DNA from: Heterotrichella gracilis
Lineage: Eukaryota; Sar; Xanthophyceae; Tribonematales; Xanthonemataceae
Direction: 5' to 3'
DNA length: 39,567 nt
NCBI GenBank assembly: GCA_032358255.1
Contig: JAULBX010027230.1
Coordinates: forward strand, 1 to 39,567
The position numbers were made by a program, and so were the translations under genes. This document shows positions 19,257-29,700 of this stretch, one piece after another. Under the pieces are notes generated by a model. That model had not been told where the DNA came from. It made no database searches and saw only the letters and a program-made list of their open reading frames with translations. The first letter of the stretch is position 1. The number at the start of each line of letters is the position of its first letter.

Positions 19257-21396
19257 TCAGCTGGCCCGCCTGACCCCCGTGACCACCGCCCAGTTGCTCT
19301 CAGAGCGCACTTCCATGTGATCAAAGTACTGGGTGTACCTATCAATGACCCCAGGCGCCTGCTCAGTCAAAATCCCCGAAAGCACAATCCTGCCCCCGGG
19401 GACTGTATACCCTGCCAACCGGTCACAGAGGGATAGCAGCGGTCCCCGCAAGATGTTGGCAATGCACACCCCAAACGTGGCGGGAGCACGCTGCCCGCTC
19501 CCCAGTACCTGCTGCTGGGATCCCAAGGGGTCGTCTCCATCGGGCTCGCAATGCAGCGCCAGGAATTGGTCCTGTTGGTGGTTGAGCGCTGCGTTTCGGG
19601 TGGCTGCCTTGACCGCGAGGTGGTCGATGTCTGTGCCGATGGCCAGGCTTGCACCCAGCTTGAGGGCTGCGATGGCCAGCACACCTGAGCCTGTGCCGTA
19701 GTCCATCACCGCTTGGCCACGGAGGTCCATTTCGTGGAGAACCTGGAGACACAGCCTTGTGGTGGGGTGGTCGCCTGCAGCGCACAAAACAATTTAATTA
19801 GCAACTTTGACGTGTTCCTTACATACCCAGTAGGTGTAAAGAACACGTACCAAAGGAAAAAACTGTACCAATAATACAGTTATATTGCAAACTCGGTTGC
19901 TTAAAGCCGAGCTTCTGCGTATGCCATCCCATTGTGGTACATCACATGTTGATACACTGTGCACCTCTGATGTCCATGACAGTGCCGAGGAGGCACATGT
20001 ACTGTGCAAACAGGAATGAGATGCCACAGTGGGCATCCACAACAGCAGCATCTAGAGTGTGTCAAAGCCACTGTCCTTTCGAGGCGCCAACTAGCACAGT
20101 CCACCCATGCCACCTGCGTCTGCCCAGCATCACCTGTCCCAAAGGCCAGTCCGGGCTCCAGGATGATGTTTGTTGCCTGCGGGTAGGGGGCCTCAAACCA
20201 CGCTGGTATGATCCACAGCTGCGGGGCTATTTGGGCTGGCTGGTAGCTGCCCTTGATGGAGTTGACCCACACCGCCTCGGTCACACCTGGTCACAGCGAC
20301 AAGGGGCTCAAACACAGTGAAAGCGCACTGTTCAACATGCTTTCAGACTGAAATTAAAATGTTGCAGGAAGCATTTGAGGCCTTCCTTATAGATTGTAAT
20401 GTCCCAGGAGCTGGCAGAGGAGCTGGTGCGTTGGTGATATACTGGGTTGCGACAGCTGAGCATTACCATCTGATGGAATGGCCATTGTTTTTGCCCCCTC
20501 TCTTGTCTCCAGAACCGACGGCCTCACATATGAGGCAGCGCATCATTCTTCTTTATACTTAGAAGCATGTAGAATAAAAAAAACCTATTTTGTTCCTACA
20601 TTTGAGTTGTTTTTCCAATTATTTATAATTTCATTCAGTCAATACCTTTGATGACAAAGGGTATCGTGTCCCGCTCCATGACTGATGCCACCCGCTCCAG
20701 TGCCTGCCCCACATCCTGCTCTGGTGGGAAGTAGGCCACCACCGAGCATGCATCCCACAGCTGGCGGGACCCCTCGTCAAACAGTTCCTGCTCCGCTGCT
20801 CCTGGAGCCCTGAACTCCTCAATCCTGCAAAAAGGTTCCGCATTTTGGACGAATTCAGCTCGCCTGGCAGGTAGTTGCGTTGCTCCATAGCTTGGGTGAC
20901 CTTCTGGCCATGATATGATGCGCACGCCGGGTGATAGCCATGCCGGGCGGTGCGCAAGGTAATTTGTAGGTACTGCAATGACCTGCAGGGCTCCTGGTGC
21001 CCAGTGGTATGCCAGCTGGCAGGAACACAGGTGTGTGCACCACACCAGTGCCACAGCATACCTGGTTGACTGCGCACCAAAGCTGAGCAGGGTGTCCGCC
21101 ATCACATCCGCATCCTCTCCAGACACGCTGTGGATGGTGACCTCCTGGCTGCATATCTCTTCAGAGGGAATGGTTGCCGGTGTGGCACCACTGCACGCTA
21201 GCCGCTGCGCCCTCGAGTGGCCTAGTGGAGCGGTGGGCAATGCCGAGTGCAGTTGTTGACGAAGTGCGGTGCTCCAACTCAGTGACGGCTGCGTTTCTTG
21301 ATGAGAGGTCCAGCGTTGATTAGATGGGTGCCCTGCGTGAGAATGCAGACGTGTTTGGTGTTGGTTTTGCACGGGGATGGAGTGTATGCACAGCAT
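19257..21396 (-). CDS. Ribosomal protein L11 methyltransferase (PrmA family), organellar
   Basis: Exons 21062-21396, 20646-20824, 20134-20286 and 19257-19774 join in phase to 394 residues. Bacterial PrmA is about 290, so there are about 100 extra N-terminal residues. PrmA uses S-adenosylmethionine to methylate ribosomal protein L11. The N-terminal substrate domain is visible (SQEVTIHSVSGEDADVMADT). Then come WIIPAWFE, the family signature LEPGLAFGTGDHPTT across an exon joint, SAM motif I VMDYGTGSGVLAIAALKLGA (about 245-264), GTDIDHLAVKAA, and ANILRGPLLSL. The His/Ser/Gln-rich N terminus suggests plastid or mitochondrial import. An earlier in-frame ATG at 21498 would give 428 residues. The first intron has no in-frame stop and a length divisible by three. 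Confidence 0.92.
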
Positions 21397-21988
21397 GTGG
21401 GCAAGCTGCTGAGTGCCATGCGTGAGCAGTCGCGATTGCCAGTCTACAACTCCTGGGAAGAGGCCATTTGCCGCACCATGTCTAGGCACACATCCCAACT
21501 AGTGACAGCAGACAACTTTATCACATAGACAACCCACAACTGGGGTAGTGGGGCCGTCCTGTCCCCAGTTGGCATGTGCTGTCACAAAGGAGACAACTCC
21601 CCATAGAACGCACGTACCTTGTTGTGGGTTACCTCGATGAGCAGCTGCCATCACAGTACGTGATTGGAAAAGGCGTGACAACCCTGCTGTTGTCCTGACA
21701 GACCCCATCCTGGCATGCATTGCCACCGCTGTGGCCGCCTGTTAGTGCGCAGGGTTTGCATAAAGAGAGCAAAATACCCAAGCGTGCAGAACCCTGGCCT
21801 TGAAAAGGTGGTGTGCGACGTCTCTTGTGGCGACAAAACGTGGAGTGCGACAATAGGAGGTGCTCCGCAGGCAGGCAAATATATATTGCACTCTCACCCA
21901 CTGAGGCCTGCTTTCCACAACCGTACCAGTGCCCTTGCTTGTGTCGCTCCTGTGGGCATCGCCATGAACGCCCATTGCTAAGAACTTG
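21397..21988. other. Divergent region between PrmA and the 191-residue gene
   Basis: The first 100 bases may be coding for PrmA if its ATG at 21498 is used. The rest shows no frame I can support and should hold the two divergent promoters. Confidence 0.45.
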
Positions 21989-23270
21989 ATGGAAGCACAA
22001 CCCAACGATCCGCCTGTACAGAGGCCAGAGCCCAGGCGTTTCGTGATAACCGAACATCCCTCTGTCGTTTTCAGCTGTGGAGCAAAGTTCCCCGATAAGC
22101 TCAAGCTACGCAAAGTCATAGAGGTCTGGCCTCTTCGGTTCGTATTGAAGGCCGACTACGACTGTCCCTCAAACCAGCTGGTGTACGGCGTAAGCTGTAA
22201 GGCACGTCGTTCTATATGCATGCATTGTCGACAGATGCATGCATGCATATTGCATGCAGTCCCACGGAGGCACAAAACGATACCTTGCGAGCGTGGGTAC
22301 CACGAACCGACATATATTTTTTAGCAAATATGGTCAAACGTAACGTACAGCCTGTAAGCCCTTAATAGCTTCTTCTGCAAGAACTACACACGTGACTCCC
22401 ACGGTCAAGTCTATGCGGGGCACTCACACTCCTTGCTCCAACGTGCGTTGCACTGACATTGCTGGTGCTGCAGGACCAGCTGCTTCGTGGGTCTGTGTTC
22501 CTAGACATACCCGCCAGAAGAGTGGAATACAGGTGCGCCCAGTCACCACAGTCACCCAGTCACAGTTGTGAGCAATGTCAACTGCCAGTCCTCACACACA
22601 CTGAGCTCTGCTGGCTGTAGTTTCATGGGCCTGGGAAGAATAGCAACGCACCCAGTTATCTGCGTCCCATGCTGTGCAGTAAGCGGTTGAGCCTGGGCAA
22701 TGGCGCGGGCATGACCATCCAAGCAAGCTGCAGGTATGCCGGCAACACGCTGTGCCCCACAGTGGGGGTCCAGTACCAGCTGGGCAACAGGGCCATAATG
22801 TGGACACGAGACTGCTTTGACATGAAGCAAAAGGTGGCTCTGTCCAAAAACCTGGCGGTGGAGGTACGTGCTGGGTGGGTTAGTTGTTGCGGGAATTTGG
22901 GCAGGGAAACCAGGGCATTCAAGGTGAACCCAAGGGCACTTGGGCTGGCAGCAGGACCTCAGATGGTGCAAATGGTGTATGTAGTGCAGGACAGAACTGC
23001 TTGGCGCCGCGTGTGCAAGACTGACTGCGAATCAACTGGGTGGATGGTGCCTGCATATACTACATATGTACTCAAAACAGTCCGGCTGCGTGGGGCATTT
23101 GCCTGTGCAGTCACACAAACTATGAATCCCTTTTACAGGTGTGCGGCAGCTTGAAGGTCCCCATACCCAGGGCGCAGTACTCCTTTGACTCCAACCGAGC
23201 CGAGCTGTCGCTGGGGGACGGGGACTTCCACCTGCACCTGGCACAGCTTAACGGCGTCTTGTACCTGTGA
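21989..23270 (+). CDS. Unknown 191-residue protein, strand-rich
   Basis: Exons 21989-22189, 22474-22532, 22680-22863 and 23139-23270 join in phase (201, 59, 184 and 132 bases) to 191 residues. All introns have clear GT..AG ends (GTAAGC, GTGCGC and GTACGT donors). I do not recognise the family with certainty. After a Pro-rich start the protein alternates polar and hydrophobic residues in short stretches (RFVLKADYDCPSNQLVYG, MTIQASCRYAG, PTVGVQYQLG, FHLHLAQLNGVLYL). That pattern fits a beta-sheet or small beta-barrel protein, perhaps of an organelle outer membrane; this is only a guess from the pattern. There is no signal peptide and no helical membrane segment. Its third intron contains a dispersed repeat copy. 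Confidence 0.7.
22983..23036 (-). repeat. Dispersed MITE-like repeat, copy B (partial)
   Basis: The stretch shares CTTGGCGCCGCGTGTGCAAG and ACTGACTGC with copy A in the same orientation, then diverges. It lies in the last intron of the 191-residue gene. Confidence 0.6.
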
Positions 23271-23597
23271 AGGCCCAATGCCTCATGGGGATACCTCCAT
23301 GTGGGTGTGTGGGGGTACTCCACATGGGAGCGAGCAAAGGTGCATGGATACCTGGTGGAGGGAAACCTCCATGCCTGGGGTTGGTTTGCTGGGGGGGGTG
23401 GAAATAACGAGAGGGAGTTATTTGTGACGAATATAATGCTGTACATTATGTAGAAGGCTGAGGGGAAGTGGTGGCCTGTATTGCGTAGCCAACCCCAGCT
23501 GCTTTGATGTTGTATTTTGCTTGACTTGCGTATGCCAATTATGAATGAATTATCAACAAAAGCGGTGACATCCGGCAAACTGCAAATGGCCTTCAGT

Positions 23598-23602
23598 TGT
23601 AA
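23598..23602 (+). terminator. Candidate TGTAA polyadenylation signal
   Basis: TGTAA lies about 330 bases after the stop of the 191-residue gene. Use is inferred from position only. Confidence 0.35.
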
Positions 23603-24149
23603 AATTTAATTATTATGGCAAGCACAATCCACGGGTTGTGAATGGGCATCATGATCTCACACTGTGGGTGCTGCACGATGTGCAAGGTGGGGCATTGAAC
23701 GCAGGCTAGCCTGACCCTGGCAGTATGCGCAGGGGTAGATCATGATCGTATCTTATCTACATGCCATTGGCGGCGATGCTCAGCGGCTGGGTAACAGCTT
23801 AGCAACTGCAACTAACTATGCTGGCTGACTGGCTTGCTTGGTGCATGCATAGATATGCGGGTTTGTCCAAACCATCTTACTACCACTGGACCAGGTTGGA
23901 CTTTTCAAACTCGCTATTTTGGTATAATCCCCGCGAAAAACTAGAGTCTCAGACTTTAGTCAAGCTAGAGCTTGCTCATGGTAGGCAGCGGTTGTGGCCA
24001 GAGTGCAGTCTGTTTTTCCTATGGCATACAATAGTCGCTGACAGACAGGAATGCTTACACGCAAAACTTTCAAGCTGCAATAGCATAGGAGCCATGGCAT
24101 GCATAGGCATGCACTAAACCAACGTTGTATGCGCATGCGGCGTTAATTA

Positions 24150-24174
24150 CTTGCACAGTTTCAAACTGTGCAAG
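24150..24174. other. Perfect hairpin with 12-bp arms
   Basis: CTTGCACAGTTT and its exact reverse complement AAACTGTGCAAG are separated by one base. It lies in an intergenic stretch next to a GCATGCGGCG fragment reminiscent of the dispersed repeat. Function unknown. Confidence 0.85.
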
Positions 24175-24939
24175 CAAATTGCGGAAAAACACCAACCATC
24201 CACACTGCACACCCCAAAGGATCCCTGCGTGCACGAGCAAGCCAACCAGTTGCCACCCACACTTTTAATGTTCTCCAAAGTCTGTCTGGCGCCCACGCAA
24301 ATGGCTCATAAAGATCGGCCCCAACGAGCTGGTTGCAGCTCCACAAAGAACCAAGCTTCCATGTAACACTACAAAAGATATTGAACCACCTCATCAAAAT
24401 TAAAGACAGCCAAGCACCACTACCCTCTCTCAGGGTAGAAGCTCAGCCTGTACAATCACCCCTAAAACCCTACACTGCTTGGCACCTTCTTGCTCGAAGC
24501 CATGTAAAGCCTGGTCCACACTGCAATGACCAGCTGGCAACAGCAGTTGGCAACTGGCATTTTGCTTGACAAACTTCCCACACCACCTCCGTGAGCTGTT
24601 GATTCAGCCTGCAGCAGCTGTGCCCCTATGCAGCTACACATCTGCCCCTGTGGCCTGCCTGTGGCCCCCCCGTTTGGCCCAGCCACGCTTTTGCCGATGT
24701 AGCGCGGCGCCTGTCTTGGGGTCGAGACCGCCTGTAGGTTGGGACAGGGAGTGATACCATCTGTTGTTGCCGAAAACGTGTAGTGGCCAACCCTCTTCAT
24801 CCCTCACGCAAGGCACACTTGCAGCTGGTTGCCCCGAGACAGGCCTTGCGATACAAGCCATCAGTAGTGTGCAATACCTGCTCCTATGCTAGCGGTTAAT
24901 GCAGCCATAAACCTACTGGGCTAGGTAAGCCCACTGTCG

Positions 24940-25802
24940 TTATTTGCTAAAGGAGCATGCAAACCCAGTGATTTCACTTACCCAGGGGTCCGCACCTAGG
25001 TGCCTCGCAGGGTGTTTTCAATCCGAGCCGTTTTCTCTGTTATACCTTGCAGTATCTCCAACGCAGATGTCCTAAACTCCCTGGAGTCTGCCCTCATCCC
25101 ATCCAGGGTTTGGTTGATCTTATCCATCGACTCCCCCTGCAAAACACAGAGTAATGTGCACCAACAGCGTTATTGAGAAACACTGTCGGCAACCCCCGAA
25201 AGAGATGAGCTTTCCTACATACACGACCAAGAATGCTTGTTCATGGGCTTTTGTATATGCACCAAGCTCTTTCTATATACCCTGTATGTACATAAAGCAG
25301 GCACTGAAGCAGGGCAACTGTGTGCACAAACACAGTCGCAGCACACAAGGTTGCATGCACCCATGTGGGCTGGGTTGTTTACCCGTTGCCCAATACGTTA
25401 CTCACCGTATGTTTCAGCGAAGCATCAGTTTCACCCAACTGAAGTTGAGCGTAGATCATCACAGATGCTACGCAGAAGGGGGCGAGTTTGGCCACGCACC
25501 AGCTTACACCAAGCAGGCTGGGCCCTCGCTGGGGCTGGTGAGGCACGTTGGGTTGTGTCTGGGCGCCCTGTGACAGCGCAGCCTTGCTTATCCTGCGCCT
25601 CTGAAGGCTTGGCTTGAACGGTCTGCCCGACCTGCAGGATGCAGTTCACCAGGGGTTGAAATACTGTGCAACAAAGGCAGTATATATATGTTGCAGCAAA
25701 GTGAAGTACGCATGCACTGCTGGAGTTCAAGGGAGTTTACGCGGGCTGTTCATTACGTAGTACGGCTGCTTACCAGTTCACGTTGCCAAGACTGATACTC
25801 AT
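24940..25802 (-). CDS. Small putative plastid membrane/coiled-coil protein
   Basis: Exons 25774-25802, 25406-25631, 25046-25136 and 24940-24995 join in phase to 133 residues. I do not recognise the family. The N terminus (MSISLGNVNW then RPFKPSLQRRRISKAAL) is basic and free of acidic residues, like a plastid transit peptide. Residues about 55-75 are hydrophobic (LLGVSWCVAKLAPFCVASVM) and may span a membrane. A short amphipathic helix follows (SMDKINQTLDGMRADSREFR). The last exon could instead be a 14-base microexon (24982-24995) with a GTAAGT donor and further exons downstream. Support is internal only: intact splice sites, conserved phase and believable protein text. Confidence 0.4.
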
Positions 25803-26717
25803 TGTGCAGGCAGCCGGGCCAATACCCTCTGGTTTATACTGGCGTCGAAGGGTTGGGTCCCTGATATACCCTGTTGACAGTCAACTTGACAAATGAGAAA
25901 CTAGTACGAAAGGTACACGGTTAAGCCCCACGGCGCTTGAACAGGGGCAACTCAAATGTCCCCTTGGGTGTTGGTCACCGTTAGGCTAGCTGAAGGGACC
26001 AGTACAGATACGGAAGCGAGGGTGGTTTGACAATGCGTGGAAGGGTTCCAAAACAGTCCGCATTCGTTTAAGGACCATAAACTCAGGTTCGGAACAGTGT
26101 ACACGTACCCAGCTATTATTTGAGCAGGGTTGCACACTATAAATACTTTTCACAAACCCGAGGCCTTATAGCTGTGAATATAACATAATGCATGCACAAC
26201 AAAATGGGGCATGCCGTCTTTGCCGTATGCGGCAGGGGTGGACCTTATACCTACTGACGGCAGTTCTGTTGCTTACTAGCATTGCAAGTGATGTGCTGGC
26301 TTACTGGCTTGTGCATGCATAAGTAAAGATGCATGCCGTTCGGTGGCATGCCATTCTCCTCCCCGTTACTAACAATGATTGTGCACAGTGTTTTCCAAAC
26401 GGGAACACTAGTTGCTCGAACGGACAGCGACCTCTGCAAAAGTATGGCATACAAGTAGTGAGGGCATACCACCTTAGAAGTCAAGTACGCAGTTGGCGTC
26501 ACAAGTATAGATTACCGGAATGGTGACCTCACCCAGATATGCATGCATAATGGGGGTGTGGCTTTCGAGTCCCATGTCGCAGGAGGTGACTTAGCAGCAC
26601 CCACACCTTCGCTTGCACTGGTATAAATTTGAATAAGTTCGCATTGAAAGGAAGCATAAAGATTGCTTCACAGTCACCCAAGCACCGCCGTTTCCTATTC
26701 GTGATGCTGTAAATACA
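25803..26717. other. Divergent intergenic region upstream of the JmjC gene
   Basis: No coding frame is supported. JmjC enzymes of the KDM2/KDM7 group often carry a PHD finger next to the JmjC domain, so I looked for Cys/His-spaced exons here and found none. The region should hold the promoters of the JmjC gene and of the small minus-strand gene. Confidence 0.5.
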
Positions 26718-29700
26718 ATGGAGGACTTCGCAGAGTTGGTTGCGCCAGCGGCTGGAGCGCTTGGCAAGGAGTCCAGTAGGGAGCGACGGGAGCGAAAACA
26801 GGTCACCTACACGGAGCCAGACGACGACGATGCGTTCCCCAGCAGGGTGCAGCCCGAGATCAACGTCAGGAACCTGTCCCAGAAACTGGTGCGGGGGAGC
26901 TTTCAGACCCTGCCCGTCAAGCTGCACCCCAAGACCTTCACTGCGCGGTACCTGAAGGAGACTGGCTTCCGAGAACCCCTGTGGATCAGCTCAGCAGGTA
27001 TGATGGTTTTCCTGCAGCACCACCCGCAGCGCCATGCCCAACGCACACCCTACCAAACCCTGCTCACCAACTCACTTGACCTCATCAAGCCCATCTCCAT
27101 GACAGGTCCCCGGGACGAGACCCTGCAATGGCTGGGCATTCAGTACCCTAAGGGTTTTGGGCCAGAGCTCATGGTGGACGCCCTTGGCCCCGGCCACCGG
27201 CTGCACACCATAGACGTGCTCACACAGCAACCAGGGCCCAGGATGACCATCCAGGAGTGGTCCGACTACTTCAAGCAGCCCCCCAGGTCCCGCAAGCGCA
27301 TGCTGAACGTCGTCTCCATGCAGCTGTCAGGAACGGCGCTGGAGGTGCGACCTGTGGAGCTGCTTAGGGTTTAGGGTTTAGGGTTTTGGGGGCCAGAGCA
27401 CTCGCTGCTGGATCTCCTTGTCTCCCTGCATCCAGAATGCATGCAGATCTGCGTTTTTGCACAGACGTGTGTCAATGTGGGCTGACGGCCGTGGAGGTAT
27501 GTGCAGGCGCAGGTGGTTGCCCCCCGTGCAGTGAAGGAGATCGATTTGGTTGACACTGTGTGGCCAGCTGATGAGGAGCCCCGGCCAGAGGTGCTCCTGT
27601 ACTGCCTCATGAGCCCAGCAGGTAAGCCCAGCTACACTGCGAGCCAGCCCCACCCCACCACATGCTAGTTACATCATGCCACAATCCTTGCCATCACCCA
27701 AAACACAGGGATATGCAGCTCATGCGATTGCTACCATCACTCGAAGCTCAGTGATGTGCACAGCATGCATCGCTGTTGCCATGCGTCGCTGTTGCCATGC
27801 ATCAGGCCATGCACGGGATGCAGCAAGTCCTTGCCATGGCACTCACCTGCGGCGATGTACACAGGGGCATTCACCGACTTCCACATCGACTTTGGCGGGT
27901 CATCCGTATGGTACCACGTGATCAAGGGGAGCAAGGTGTTCCTGCTGGCGCCACCCACTGAGCACAACCTTGACCTCTTTGAGTCATGGGCATCATCCAT
28001 GCAACAGGTGGGCTGCTTGCGTGACCCCCACACGCAACTTCCAAGCATAGCATCCAAAGCACGGCTTTTGTAGCCAGTTGCTTACATGCATTCCCGCGAC
28101 ATAGCAAGCTTAGCAGTCAGCCTTGTACGCACCGTCTGTCCTGGCAATGTCAGACCTTGCATGCACCACAAATGCATGTTAGTTATTTACATGCATTCCA
28201 GCAATACAGCCAAATTAGCAGTCAGTTGTGCACATGCGGCGCCAAGTAGCAATTTCCTGGCATATTCCTGGCAAATGCATGTAACTGACATGGTAGTTAT
28301 GCCTCCAGGTGAGCAGCTTCTACGGGGACCAAGCCGAGGGGTGCATTCGCGTGGAGGCGCGTGCTGGGGACACGCTGTTCATCCCCACTGGCTGGCCGCA
28401 CGCGGTGGCGACCCCTGACAACTCCATCGTCATTGGCGGCAATTTCCTGCATGGGCTGGACTTCAAGTGCGTAAAAGCTGGCATTTATGGAAGGCTGTGC
28501 GCCATGATCCTAGGCTGCTTATTATATTGCATTGAATTAAACATGGGACAAATTGCAAAAAGTACCCTGCAGTCTACAGTGTTACGGAGAGCGGTTGTCA
28601 GCTTTGGCAACCTGGTATTTGATTCATTTGAATTTGGAACTTGCATTGTCGTTCCCGAGACCTGTACAGCGTTGTTACTTTTCAATACGGTTTTGAAGAA
28701 CAACAAAACAATGAAGAAAAGGAATTACAAAGGGCGCTCACTCCCCCTTCCTCCTTCCCCAGGGGCCAGCTGGCCGTGTGGAGCATGGAGCAGCGCCTGG
28801 GCGTGCAGCCCAAGTTCAGGTTCCCGCTGTACAAGCGCCTCATGTGGCACGCGGCAGCGCACTACCTGGACCACCTCAGGGCAGCACTGCGCAGCGGCCA
28901 GAGCGCGCCTGGCAGCGGTGACCTGGCCAAGTGGGAGCTGCAGGGGCTGCCCTCGCTGCTGGCGGCCCTGGGGCACTGGCTGCGGCGGTCGAAGCATGCT
29001 GTGCGGGACGTGCCGGAGCTGGTGGCTGATCCTGAAGGTGGGGTTAGGGTTTGGGGTGTGAGTGGCCTTGGTGTTGTTGGGGGAACATGCTTGTGTGCTG
29101 ACCTAGTCGCTGAACAAGGGACCATATGTGAAGTAAACATTGTTGTGATCCAAAGGACATGTCTGTTATCCCTTTTTGTTTGAGTGGGAGATTCTGGTGG
29201 TATAAATCAGACAAGAGTGTTTCTGTCACATTTTCAACCTAAAATTAGCTTGGTCGATGTGACTGATTGCTATATCGTTGTCACCTGGAGTATTTTATTC
29301 ACGCACAGGGGTTCTGAAGGAATTGGATGAATCCATCCACGGTGTCATGCGGCTTTGGAACAGCTACGAGGGCATGGAGAGTGCTGACATGGGGGGGGAG
29401 CAGCTGGGCACCACCAGCAACGGCCATGGTGCCGCACATGCAAGCAGTGATGGCAATGGCATGGAAGCAGAGGATTTGGATGACGTGGATGTGGGGATCG
29501 GACTGGAGATTGCTGAGGTAGGCTGCTGTTGTCACAAACTGCCATGTCTGGAGAGATGCCAAAATCCATTGATACTGCCTGGATTGTCCTAAAATTCACT
29601 GCTTCCGTATTCTCCCCTGGAAGACATAACTACACAATGCATGCACCTCCATATGATATTATGCTATGTTATGCTGACATTGATCGCAATGTCATTCACA

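Larger units (their letters stand above)
23271..24939. other. Intergenic region, no gene recognised
   Basis: A TGTAA at 23598-23602 may end the 191-residue gene. Several minus-strand frames of 60-110 codons exist between 24160 and 24860. One has hydrophobic, Trp-rich text (24161-24397), but none joins convincingly to the small gene at its right. The region also holds a 12-bp-arm hairpin at 24150-24174. Confidence 0.5.

Noticed and set aside
24161..24861. Three minus-strand frames that might be more exons of the small membrane protein
   Set aside because: One has believable hydrophobic text, but I found no chain of donors and acceptors that keeps phase with the upstream exons.
25880..26717. 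Upstream PHD-finger exon for the JmjC gene
   Set aside because: No run of Cys/His with PHD spacing is found in any frame. The N terminus at 26718 begins with the basic linker that follows the PHD in relatives.
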